From assembly GCA_006383075.2 (NCBI GenBank), contig SMNH02000002.1, positions 259,127 through 323,126 of the forward strand: a stretch of DNA of 64,000 bases, read 5' to 3'. How positions within the stretch are numbered: position 1 is the first letter of the stretch; each line of letters opens with the position of its first letter. Below the pieces are notes generated by a model. The model had not been told where the DNA came from. It saw only the letters and a list, made by a program, of their open reading frames with translations, and did no database searches. Shown in pieces: positions 1-7,364 of the stretch. The position numbers and the translations under genes were made by a program. This stretch comes from Kordia sp. TARA_039_SRF. Lineage in GTDB: Bacteria > Bacteroidota > Bacteroidia > Flavobacteriales > Flavobacteriaceae.

Positions 1-267
1 GGAATTTTTATTAAAAAGTGGGTTCCAGAATTGGCAGCGTTAGATGTTGCGTACATTCATGAGCCATCTCGCATGACTCCGATGGAGCAGCAAATGGCAA
101 ATTTCTTCGTGGGGAAAAATTATCCGAAACCAATTGTCAATCTTCAAGAAACCCGAAAACACGCCAGTGATATTTTGTGGAACATGAAAGATGAAAACAC
201 GGTGATTGAAGAAAACTTTAGAATTTTACAAAAACACACTTTAACAAACCGAAAAAGAAGCTCGTAA
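1..267 (+). CDS. Cryptochrome/deoxyribodipyrimidine photolyase, C-terminal end (5' partial)
   Basis: The reading frame is open from base 1, so the gene starts outside the window; only about 88 C-terminal residues are seen. The stretch KKWVPEL..., then YIHEPSRMTP, then ETRKHASDILW matches the end of the FAD-binding domain of class I cryptochrome/photolyase proteins, where the last helices close over the flavin. The family uses blue light to repair pyrimidine dimers or to signal. The stop codon overlaps the next start (TAATG), so the genes are probably co-transcribed. A second full-length photolyase lies at 3795-5096, making this a light-damage locus. The internal TTG at 31 is not a real start. 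Confidence 0.8.
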   Translation, partial: GIFIKKWVPELAALDVAYIHEPSRMTPMEQQMANFFVGKNYPKPIVNLQETRKHASDILWNMKDENTVIEENFRILQKHTLTNRKRSS

Positions 268-695
268 TGATTATCAATACAACTTATACCGACAAAGAAG
301 CAAAACGATTAATTGACACACATTTGGGCACGGTTTTTCCATTGATGAAACGCATCAAGCTGAGAGGAATTGGCTCTAAACGAATGATTATTCATGATGT
401 AAGTCCCAACTTAAAACACTACATGAATACGGTAGACGATTTAAACTATGGAAGTATTGAGTTGCGTCCGAAAGGAATTTTAGTGCACATTCACAAAAAA
501 CTCAATAGTTTTTCATGGATTATTCCGTATTATAAACTTCACATTTATACGTCTTCTTTTTTTAGCATTCACGCAGAAGGCAAATTTGTTCAATTCGAAA
601 AAAACAAACTCTATAAAGAAAACAAAGCATTTATTGAGAAAATGATTGTACAAAAAAACTTAGCACTCAACACTACAGATTATTACGAAGGATGA
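267..695 (+). CDS. Conserved flavobacterial hypothetical protein
   Basis: 142 residues, basic, with no clear signal peptide or membrane segment. I do not recognise a named domain. The start overlaps the stop of the upstream photolyase and the end overlaps the start of the TIGR03643 gene by four bases, so it is the middle gene of a tightly coupled trio. The context suggests a role connected with light stress or DNA repair, but this is inference only. Confidence 0.75.
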   Translation: MIINTTYTDKEAKRLIDTHLGTVFPLMKRIKLRGIGSKRMIIHDVSPNLKHYMNTVDDLNYGSIELRPKGILVHIHKKLNSFSWIIPYYKLHIYTSSFFSIHAEGKFVQFEKNKLYKENKAFIEKMIVQKNLALNTTDYYEG

Positions 696-970
696 AACAC
701 GATTTAAACCCAAGACAAGTAGACAGAATTATTGAAATGGCATGGGAAGACCGTACTACGTTTGATGCCATTGAATTTCAATTTGGACTTAAAGAGCAAG
801 AAGTCATCGAATTGATGCGTAGCGAAATGAAGCCATCTAGTTTTAAGATGTGGCGCAAACGTGTGCAAGGTAGAAAAACCAAGCATGAAAAGAAGCGAAA
901 CTTTGCTGAAGGTCGTTTCAAATGTTCGCGTCAACGCAATATCTCCAACAATAAAATCTCCAAAAGATAG
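692..970 (+). CDS. TIGR03643 family protein (DUF2805)
   Basis: 92 residues. The N-terminal part (RQVDRIIEMAWEDRTTFDAI, then GLKEQEVIELMR) followed by FKMWRKRV and a strongly basic tail is the signature of the TIGR03643/DUF2805 family, a small protein often found beside photolyase genes in Bacteroidota and other bacteria. The layout looks like a helix-turn-helix of the transposase/sigma-4 type, so nucleic acid binding is plausible. The function is not known to me. It overlaps the previous gene by an ATGA-type junction. Confidence 0.8.
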   Translation: MKHDLNPRQVDRIIEMAWEDRTTFDAIEFQFGLKEQEVIELMRSEMKPSSFKMWRKRVQGRKTKHEKKRNFAEGRFKCSRQRNISNNKISKR

Positions 971-984
971 TATACACGTCACAA

Positions 985-1068
985 TTGTTTAATATTTTGT
1001 TAAAAGCACTGAACAAAACTTTTTTCTTCGGGAAATTTTGTTTAATTTTATTCAAAATAAATTAAACA
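985..1068 (+). promoter_or_regulatory. Cluster of TGTTTAAT octamers upstream of folE
   Basis: The intergenic region holds TGTTTAAT at 986-993 and 1039-1046 on the plus strand and its reverse complement ATTAAACA at 1061-1068, just before the folE start at 1081. The same octamer family (TGTTTAAY) recurs at 5111-5182 upstream of the fasciclin gene. The repetition suggests a shared regulator or an alternative sigma factor for the light locus. That is inference; the copies are seen directly. Confidence 0.45.
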
Positions 1069-1080
1069 TTTTAATTATAT

Positions 1081-1782
1081 ATGAAAACTGCTGACGTTTT
1101 AAACCAATTACATGAGAGTCCAATTTCTCTAAATGGATTTGATCATGATGAAATTGGGGATGAACACCTACTTACAGGTATGGAAACTCCTATGCGTGCA
1201 GATGCTTTCGAAATATCTGATGAAGATAAAAAACAAAAAATTGCTTATCATTTCACAGAAATTATGGAAACGTTAGGTTTGGACCTAACAGACGACTCAT
1301 TAAAAGGAACTCCTAAACGAGTTGCTAAAATGTACATAGAAGAAATTTTCTCAGGACTCGATCCTAAAAATAAACCCAAAGTAGCATTGTTTGATAATAA
1401 GTATCAATACAATCAAATGCTCATTGAAAAAAACATTCAATTTTACTCCAACTGCGAACACCATTTTGTACCTATTATGGGAAAAGCTCATGTGGCATAT
1501 GTTTCCTCAGGAAAAGTGATTGGGTTATCGAAACTTAACAGAATTGTACAATACTACGCAAAACGACCTCAGGTTCAAGAACGACTTACGAACCAAATTG
1601 CAACCGAATTGCGTGATATTTTGCAAACTGACGACATAGCTGTAATTATTGATGCCAAGCACTTATGTGTTTCATCAAGAGGCGTAAAAGACGACTCTTC
1701 AACCACAATTACATCTTACTATGGTGGCGTTTTTAACACACCAGAAAAAATCAATGAATTACAAAACTTTTTAAACAATTAA
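1081..1782 (+). CDS. folE: GTP cyclohydrolase I FolE
   Basis: 233 residues. The enzyme converts GTP to 7,8-dihydroneopterin triphosphate, the first step of folate/pterin synthesis, in the cytosol. The zinc site is visible: C125, H127/H128 in NCEHHFVPIMG and C196 in KHLCVSSRG. The C-terminal TSYYGGVF is also typical. The first 45 residues form a loose acidic extension, as is common in flavobacterial FolE. Its place among photolyase genes is meaningful because many photolyases carry a folate antenna (MTHF), but that link is inference. TGTTTAAT boxes lie directly upstream, and a small gene follows 3 bases after the stop. Confidence 0.96.
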   Translation: MKTADVLNQLHESPISLNGFDHDEIGDEHLLTGMETPMRADAFEISDEDKKQKIAYHFTEIMETLGLDLTDDSLKGTPKRVAKMYIEEIFSGLDPKNKPKVALFDNKYQYNQMLIEKNIQFYSNCEHHFVPIMGKAHVAYVSSGKVIGLSKLNRIVQYYAKRPQVQERLTNQIATELRDILQTDDIAVIIDAKHLCVSSRGVKDDSSTTITSYYGGVFNTPEKINELQNFLNN

Positions 1783-1785
1783 ATT

Positions 1786-1992
1786 ATGGCAACAACTATT
1801 TTTTCAGAAGTATCTGATTTTGAAAACACTAAATTCAGATCAAGAAGTGATAAAATTACTGCTAGCCGCGAAGCTAAACGTTTAATTTTAGGTTTGAATG
1901 AAATTTACAAGCAGAAAAAAGACCCTGCAATTATGGAAATTATGAAACGTTTGACTGTACTCAAAAAGAAGTACGAAAAACGCTTAAAATAA
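1786..1992 (+). CDS. Small conserved flavobacterial protein
   Basis: 68 residues, basic and probably all helical, with a KKKYEKRLK tail. It starts three bases after folE and is almost certainly in the same transcript. No family name can be given from sequence alone. There is no signal peptide or membrane helix, so it is likely cytosolic. Confidence 0.7.
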   Translation: MATTIFSEVSDFENTKFRSRSDKITASREAKRLILGLNEIYKQKKDPAIMEIMKRLTVLKKKYEKRLK

Positions 1993-2056
1993 ACTCACCC
2001 AAAATTGGTACTGCAATGCTTCTGGTTTTTACTAGTTGCATTGCACTACTTTGAGT
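1992..2056 (+). other. Nested inverted repeat between small gene and SDR gene
   Basis: TGCAATGC (2012-2019) pairs perfectly with GCATTGCA (2038-2045) across an 18-base loop. An outer AACTCA (1992-1997) can pair with TTGAGT (2051-2056), with unpaired bases between the stems. No U-tract follows, so this is not a classic terminator; it may be a processing or leader structure ahead of the SDR gene. Confidence 0.4.
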
Positions 2057-2087
2057 AAAGTACATATAACCTATCAACCTATATTAC

Positions 2088-2771
2088 ATGAAAAATATTT
2101 TAGTAATTGGAGGTAGCAGAGGTATTGGCGCTGCTATTGTAGCATCACAATTGGAACACAATAACGTGATTAATATCAGCCGAAATGCTCCTGAAATATC
2201 TTCCAATAACTTAACGCATTACAGTTGTGATGTTTTAGAAGATGAACTGCCCGATATAGAATCGATTGACGCACTTGTGTATTGTCCGGGAAGTATCAAT
2301 TTAAAACCCATCGCACGATTAAAAATTGAAGATTTTAAGCACGATTACGATATTAATGTGATTGGTGCTGTAAAAGCAATTCAAAAATATACTCCTGCTT
2401 TAAAGAAAGGGACGAATCCTAATATATTACTATTTAGCACAGTAGCTACACACTTAGGAATGCCTTTCCACGCTAGTATAGCCGCAGCAAAATCTGCTGT
2501 GGAAGGCTTGGTAAAAACATTGGCAGCGGAATTCGCTCCCACAATTCGCGTCAATGCAATTGCCCCAACGATTACCAACACCGATTTGGCAAGTAAGTTG
2601 TTACGCAACGATAAAATGATAGAAAATATCACAGAACGTCATCCATTAAAAAAATACTTGGAGCCAACAGAAGTAGCGGACATGGCAGACTTTCTAATTT
2701 CTGACAAAGCGCGTTCTACTTCTGGACAAATTTTTACTATTGATTGTGGTATTGTAAGCGTAAAATTATAG
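2088..2771 (+). CDS. SDR family NAD(P)-dependent oxidoreductase
   Basis: 227 residues, a normal length for a classical short-chain dehydrogenase/reductase. The N-terminal cofactor site GGSRGIGAA and the NVIGAVKA helix are present. The canonical YxxxK catalytic pair appears altered: the region reads HASIAAAKSAVEGL, so the Lys is kept (AAAKSAVEG) but the Tyr is not at the expected place, as in several divergent SDRs. The C-terminal SGQIFTIDCG is typical. The substrate is unknown. It lies in a row with TspO, SRPBCC and photolyase genes with 3-4 base gaps, a combination often seen in bacterial light/photolyase clusters. Confidence 0.88.
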   Translation: MKNILVIGGSRGIGAAIVASQLEHNNVINISRNAPEISSNNLTHYSCDVLEDELPDIESIDALVYCPGSINLKPIARLKIEDFKHDYDINVIGAVKAIQKYTPALKKGTNPNILLFSTVATHLGMPFHASIAAAKSAVEGLVKTLAAEFAPTIRVNAIAPTITNTDLASKLLRNDKMIENITERHPLKKYLEPTEVADMADFLISDKARSTSGQIFTIDCGIVSVKL

Positions 2772-2774
2772 CCA

Positions 2775-3236
2775 ATGAATTTTTATGTGCGACTCATACT
2801 ATTTTTACTCATCAATTTTGGTGCGTTAGGATTAGGAGCGTATTTAATGAATAATGGGCCGCAATCTGAATGGTATGCAAACTTGGACAAAGCGCCATGG
2901 ACGCCACCAGGTTGGGTATTTGGTTTTGCGTGGACTACCGTTATGATTTGTTTTTCAATATTTATGGCAAAGCTTACGGAGGCAAAAAATATCAAACTTA
3001 TACTGTTATTATTTGTTATTCAATTTATACTGAATGTCAGTTGGAATTACGTTTTTTTCAACCAGCACGATATATTGTTGGGAATGGTCAATTTGCTACT
3101 CTTAACAGGAATCATCACAGTGATGATGTTGAAGTTTAGGTCACAAGTACAATTGTATACTTTATTCATACTGCCCTACTTTATTTGGTTGATAGTCGCC
3201 AATTCTTTGAACGGCTATATTTTATATTCAAACTAA
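2775..3236 (+). CDS. TspO/MBR family tryptophan-rich sensory protein
   Basis: 153 residues with five predicted membrane helices. The first loop WYANLDKAPWTPPGWVFGFAWT is the family hallmark, and the middle WNYVFF motif and Trp-rich helices fit. TspO proteins bind porphyrins and other tetrapyrroles and modulate responses to light and oxygen. Its position 3 bases after the SDR and 4 bases before the SRPBCC gene puts it in the photolyase operon. Inner-membrane location is expected. Confidence 0.93.
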   Translation: MNFYVRLILFLLINFGALGLGAYLMNNGPQSEWYANLDKAPWTPPGWVFGFAWTTVMICFSIFMAKLTEAKNIKLILLLFVIQFILNVSWNYVFFNQHDILLGMVNLLLLTGIITVMMLKFRSQVQLYTLFILPYFIWLIVANSLNGYILYSN

Positions 3237-3240
3237 CTCT

Positions 3241-3744
3241 ATGCAAAAATTTAGTACGAAAGGAATTGTGTACCGATTGCACAGCAAACAAAACATTCCC
3301 ATATCTCTTGAAGAGGCATGGGATTTTTTATCAGATCCAAAAAATCTGAAAACCATCACGCCAGATTATATGAGTTTTGATATTCTTACGGAAGAACTCG
3401 GAGAAATGTACGCTGGACAAATTATACAATACATCGTTACACCAATTTTCAATATCAAAACACATTGGGTAACGGAAATTACGCATGTACAACATCAGCA
3501 TTATTTTGTAGATGAGCAGCGTTTTGGTCCTTATACTATGTGGCATCACAAGCATTTTATAAGGGAAATTCCTGGCGGTGTAGAGATGGAAGATATTATT
3601 GACTATAAAATTCCGTTCGGCTTTTTGGGAAGATGGCTGCATCCGATTTTAGTAAAGCCTAAACTCAAAGAAATTTTTGAATACCGAACTAAAAAACTAA
3701 CTGAACTCTTCGGAACTTATGAAACCAACAAAGCTAATTCTTAA
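3241..3744 (+). CDS. SRPBCC (START-like) family protein
   Basis: 167 residues. The sequence from about residue 12 follows the polyketide-cyclase/SRPBCC fold: IPISLEEAWDFLSDPKNLKTITP, a central sheet with THWVTEITHVQ, FVDEQRFGPYTMWHHKH, and a C-terminal long helix beginning LKEIFEYRTKKL. Such proteins bind a hydrophobic ligand in a helix-grip cavity; the ligand here is unknown. This subfamily commonly sits beside photolyases and TspO. It is co-directional with short gaps to both neighbours. Confidence 0.88.
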   Translation: MQKFSTKGIVYRLHSKQNIPISLEEAWDFLSDPKNLKTITPDYMSFDILTEELGEMYAGQIIQYIVTPIFNIKTHWVTEITHVQHQHYFVDEQRFGPYTMWHHKHFIREIPGGVEMEDIIDYKIPFGFLGRWLHPILVKPKLKEIFEYRTKKLTELFGTYETNKANS

Positions 3745-3794
3745 TACTAGAAGGCTTTTGAAAAGTTTCATCCGATTAAAAAATAACAATACAC

Positions 3795-5096
3795 ATGAAA
3801 GATACCTACATACTTTTTTGGCATCGACGCGATTTACGAATTAAAGACAATATCGGACTTTACAACTCCCTAACTTCGGGTCATAAAGTCATTCCGATAT
3901 TTATTTTTGATAGTGAAATTTTGGACGATTTACCTAAAAATGATGCGCGTGTGACCTTTATTCACAAGGAATTAGAAAAAATAAACAACACACTCAAAGA
4001 GCACAATAGTTCCATGAACGTACAGCATGGAAAACCTCAAGAAGTGTTTAAAAAATTGATAGATTCGCTCGATATCAGCGCTGTATATACCAATCACGAT
4101 TACGAACCGTATGCTACAAAACGAGACCAGGAAATTGCTGAATTACTAGAAGAACACAATATTGAATTTAAAACTTTTAAAGATCAAGTTATTTTTGAAA
4201 AAGAAGACGTATTAAAAAACGACGGTGATCCATATATAGTATATACTCCATATTCAAAAAAATGGCTTGAAAATCTTACTGAGAAAGATTATGAAAGTGT
4301 TGATTGTGAATCAAATTACAAAAATTTCGCTGAAAAATCATTTGACTTTCCTTCACTAAAAGATATTGGTTTTGAAGAATCTGACATTCAACCAGTTCCT
4401 TTCAGTTTGGACGATGATTTAATTGACGAATACGAAGACACTCGCGATTATCCTGCAAAAGATGGAACTTCCAGATTGGGGCCGTATTTGCGTTTTGGTA
4501 CGATAAGCGTTCGAAAATGTGTCCAAGACGCGTTGGAATCTAAAAACGACACCTTTTTAAAAGAATTGATTTGGCGCGAATTTTTTATGCAAATTTTATG
4601 GCATCATCCTGAATCGGCTAAAAATAATTTTCGCTCAAAATACGACGGCATCAAATGGCGCAATAACGAAGACGAATTCAAAGCTTGGTGCGAAGGAAAA
4701 ACGGGGTATCCAATTGTAGATGCTGGCATGCGTCAACTCAATGAAACAGGTTATATGCACAATCGTGTTCGCATGATTACCGGAAGTTTTTTATGCAAAC
4801 ACTTATTGATAGATTGGCGCTGGGGCGAAGCATATTTTGCGGAAAAACTACTAGATTTTGACCAAGCACAAAATGTTGGAAACTGGCAATGGGTTGCAGG
4901 AACTGGTTGTGATGCTTCTCCATATTTCCGAATTTTTAATCCGACTTCTCAAATAAAAAAGTACGACAAAAACCATACTTATATTAAAGAATGGGTAAAA
5001 GATTTTGAAGAATCATCATATCCTGATAAAATTGTAGAACACAAATTCGCACGCGAACGCTGCTTAGAAACCTACAAAGAAGGTATTGAGAATTAG
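3795..5096 (+). CDS. Deoxyribodipyrimidine photolyase (class I)
   Basis: 433 residues, the expected length of a CPD class I photolyase. The N-terminal antenna domain opens with LFWHRRDLRIKDN. The FAD-binding domain carries DGTSRLGPYLRFGTIS, the WREF motif, WCEGKTGYPIVDAGMRQL, the electron-transfer WRWGE region and NVGNWQWVAGTGCDASPYFRIFNP. It repairs UV-made cyclobutane dimers with blue light via reduced FAD. It ends the folE-SDR-TspO-SRPBCC run with a 50-base gap. Confidence 0.94.
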   Translation: MKDTYILFWHRRDLRIKDNIGLYNSLTSGHKVIPIFIFDSEILDDLPKNDARVTFIHKELEKINNTLKEHNSSMNVQHGKPQEVFKKLIDSLDISAVYTNHDYEPYATKRDQEIAELLEEHNIEFKTFKDQVIFEKEDVLKNDGDPYIVYTPYSKKWLENLTEKDYESVDCESNYKNFAEKSFDFPSLKDIGFEESDIQPVPFSLDDDLIDEYEDTRDYPAKDGTSRLGPYLRFGTISVRKCVQDALESKNDTFLKELIWREFFMQILWHHPESAKNNFRSKYDGIKWRNNEDEFKAWCEGKTGYPIVDAGMRQLNETGYMHNRVRMITGSFLCKHLLIDWRWGEAYFAEKLLDFDQAQNVGNWQWVAGTGCDASPYFRIFNPTSQIKKYDKNHTYIKEWVKDFEESSYPDKIVEHKFARERCLETYKEGIEN

Positions 5097-5110
5097 TAAA
5101 ATTGCTTTTT

Positions 5111-5197
5111 TGTTTAACACTTCTATCTGTTTAACAAACAATTAACACATTTTGTTTAACAAATGATTGAATAAATTAAACAAAATTATTACATTTG
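5111..5197 (+). promoter_or_regulatory. Fasciclin gene promoter with TGTTTAAC repeats
   Basis: TGTTTAAC occurs at 5111-5118, 5129-5136 and 5153-5160, and the reverse complement ATTAAACA at 5175-5182. A Bacteroidota core promoter follows: TTG at 5167-5169, 20 bases, then TACATTTG (TANNTTTG) at 5190-5197. The start codon lies 46 bases later at 5243. The octamers match those upstream of folE, pointing to joint control. Confidence 0.55.
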
Positions 5198-5242
5198 TAA
5201 TAATCGAAAAATACAATTAATCTCAAAAAGCAATAAATTGTT

Positions 5243-6211
5243 ATGAAAAAGAAAACATTTATCCTTATGGCTTTTGTTATGTCGCTTCTCACACTAACCT
5301 CGTGTAGCGATGATGATAACAATACAGTCAATTTACCAACAACGAATACGATTGCAGATTTCGTAGCTGCAAACTCTGATTTCAGTTCTTTAGGCGCTGC
5401 ATTAGACAGAGCAGGTTTAACAGCCGTATTAGATGGTTCAGTTGAATACACTGTATTCGCACCAAATAATGCTGCGTTTGACGCGTTTTTACAAGCAAAC
5501 GGATTTGCAGATTTAGAAGCTGTTCCTGTAGATGTATTAACACAAGTATTATTAAATCACGTGATTTCAGGCACAAATACATCTGCCGATTTAGCTACTG
5601 GATATATTGAAACCTTAGCTGAAGAAGCTACTACTGGAAATAACATCAATATGTATGTGAACACTGCAAACGGTGTCGTATTGAATGGAGAAACTTCAGT
5701 AACTACAGCAAATGTAGATGTTGATAATGGAGTAATTCACGCAGTAAATTCTGTGATTGCATTACCAACAGTAGTAACGTTTGCAACAGCCGATTCAACT
5801 TTCGGTTCATTAGTGGCAGCATTGACAAGAGAAGATAGTTTTACATACGTAGCTACGTTAAGTACTTCAGGAAATCCAGCTCCTTTTACAGTTTTCGCTC
5901 CAACTGACCAAGCATTTGCTGACTTAGTTGCAGAATTGGAAGGTGTGAATTCATTAGCAGACATTCCAACAGCAACGTTGGAAGCTACATTAAACTCACA
6001 CGTAGTAGCTGGTTCTAACGTATTATCAACATCATTAATGAATGATATGATGGTAAGCACATTAGGAGATTCATTTACTATAAACACTACTGGAGGAGCT
6101 ACATTTACAGACTTAAACGGTAGAACTGGTAATATTATCGTAACTGACGTCCAAGCAGCAAATGGAGTAATCCATGCAATTGACAAAGTAATTTTACCAA
6201 ACTTAGACTAA
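5243..6211 (+). CDS. Fasciclin-domain lipoprotein with two FAS1 domains
   Basis: 322 residues. A lipoprotein signal peptide ends LTLTSCSDDD, so the protein is probably anchored at the outer membrane. Two FAS1 domains follow, roughly residues 35-175 and 180-320. Each holds the YTVFAPNNAAFDAF/FTVFAPTDQAFADL motif and the closing NGVIHAVNSV/NGVIHAIDKVILPNL motif. FAS1 domains act in adhesion and carbohydrate binding. In flavobacteria such genes often lie near photolyases and are light induced; the shared TGTTTAAC boxes fit that. A degenerate copy of the last FAS1 motif sits just downstream. Confidence 0.94.
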   Translation: MKKKTFILMAFVMSLLTLTSCSDDDNNTVNLPTTNTIADFVAANSDFSSLGAALDRAGLTAVLDGSVEYTVFAPNNAAFDAFLQANGFADLEAVPVDVLTQVLLNHVISGTNTSADLATGYIETLAEEATTGNNINMYVNTANGVVLNGETSVTTANVDVDNGVIHAVNSVIALPTVVTFATADSTFGSLVAALTREDSFTYVATLSTSGNPAPFTVFAPTDQAFADLVAELEGVNSLADIPTATLEATLNSHVVAGSNVLSTSLMNDMMVSTLGDSFTINTTGGATFTDLNGRTGNIIVTDVQAANGVIHAIDKVILPNLD

Positions 6212-6269
6212 GATATTTAACAAGTTGGCAAAACACTAACAACGATTTTGCGAACTTATACAATTGAGC

Positions 6270-6353
6270 CCAATGATTTTAGTCATTGAAGTTCAGGCAG
6301 TGAATGGTGTAATTCATGTTGTTAATAAGGTTATTTTACCGAATCTAAATTAG
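6270..6353 (+). pseudogene. Remnant of a third FAS1 domain C-terminus
   Basis: Bases 6270-6353 translate to a piece containing VQAVNGVIHVVNKVILPNLN and a stop. It closely matches the end of the intact fasciclin gene (VQAANGVIHAIDKVILPNLD) but has no start or upstream domain. It looks like the scar of a deleted tandem fasciclin gene or domain. Confidence 0.75.
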
Positions 6354-6391
6354 GTGTATTAGATTCAATGAAAACCATTTTTAAGACTGGT

Positions 6392-6425
6392 AAGGGCAGC
6401 TACAAATTAGTTGCCCTTATTTTTT
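6392..6425 (+). terminator. Rho-independent terminator after fasciclin locus
   Basis: The left arm AAGGGCAGCT pairs with AGTTGCCCTT across a short AT-rich loop, followed directly by ATTTTTTG. It separates the fasciclin unit from the OmpA gene. Confidence 0.8.
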
Positions 6426-6465
6426 GTTTATATTTTTGTAACTTTTCGAGCAGAAAAGGGAATTC

Positions 6466-7299
6466 ATGAAAAAACTTCTTATTACTTGGTTATGTAGTCT
6501 TAGCTTTTGCTTGGCGCAAGAAGTTGAATTTGACATTTATTTTGATTCTGGACGATTTTCCTTATCCTCTAAACACACTAAAAAACTACATCAAAAGCTT
6601 TCTTCTTTAGACAGCACTATCACGTATAATTTTGTCGTAAGAGGCTATACCGATTTTGTAGATACCGAAAATTTTAACTTGGAATTATCGGAAAACAGAG
6701 CAACGTCTGTCACTTCATTTTTAAATGAACATTACAAATCGCTGATACATTCTATTGAAAAAGAGGCAAAAGGCGAACTTCCCACCGAAGATGAACATCA
6801 AAATGAACAGCTTGGCGTTCAAGAGCATCGAAAAGTTTCTATCCTCATTTCAAAAAATGATCATAAACCTAAAGTAGTCAGTCTAAAACAAAATATATAT
6901 GTAGTTCCTGTAAAGAAACTTCGCGTGGGAGACTCGTATTCTTTTGGTCAAATTAATTTTAAAATGGGCAGAGTAGCGCTCATAAAATCTTCCAAAAAAG
7001 AATTGGAAAAGCTCGTAAGTTTTTTACGCAGAAATAGGTCTATTCATATTGAAATTCAAGGACATGTATGCTGTGGTGGCGATGACGATTCTGATGCGTT
7101 CAACAAAGATACAGGCACGCAAACACTCTCTGTAGACAGAGCGCGTTTTATATACAAATATTTAATCAGTAGAGGCATTTCTGAAAAGCGATTAACTTAT
7201 AAAGGATACGCTTTTACTTCGCCATTGTATTTTCCAGAAAAAGGCAGACGTGATCGCAGCAAAAATAGACGCGTAGAAGTGAAAATCACGAAAGTGTAA
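6466..7299 (+). CDS. OmpA-family protein with two OmpA-like domains
   Basis: 277 residues. A signal peptide (MKKLLITWLCSLSFCLAQE) is present. Two OmpA_C-like peptidoglycan-binding domains follow, about residues 20-130 and 150-277. The first has VRGYTDFVDTENFNLELSENRATSV, the second IEIQGHVCCGGDDDSD and LSVDRARFIYKYLISRGIS with the terminal RRVEVKI. There is no beta-barrel, so it is a soluble periplasmic or surface-exposed wall-binding protein. It is a single gene flanked by terminators on both sides. Confidence 0.87.
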   Translation: MKKLLITWLCSLSFCLAQEVEFDIYFDSGRFSLSSKHTKKLHQKLSSLDSTITYNFVVRGYTDFVDTENFNLELSENRATSVTSFLNEHYKSLIHSIEKEAKGELPTEDEHQNEQLGVQEHRKVSILISKNDHKPKVVSLKQNIYVVPVKKLRVGDSYSFGQINFKMGRVALIKSSKKELEKLVSFLRRNRSIHIEIQGHVCCGGDDDSDAFNKDTGTQTLSVDRARFIYKYLISRGISEKRLTYKGYAFTSPLYFPEKGRRDRSKNRRVEVKITKV

Positions 7300-7300
7300 C

Positions 7301-7346
7301 AAAAAACACCATTCAGAATAAAATTCCGAGTGGCGTTTTTAGTATT
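7301..7346. terminator. Bidirectional terminator between ompA-like gene and murA
   Basis: AAAAACACCATTC pairs with GAGTGGCGTTTTT (with G-U pairs), with A-runs on one side and T-runs on the other. It serves two convergent genes. Confidence 0.75.
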
Positions 7347-7364
7347 TTTTATTTTGTGTGAAGA

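Noticed and set aside
5737-6186. Long minus-strand frame opposite the fasciclin gene
   Set aside because: It is an antisense shadow of the FAS1 coding sequence with no independent family features.
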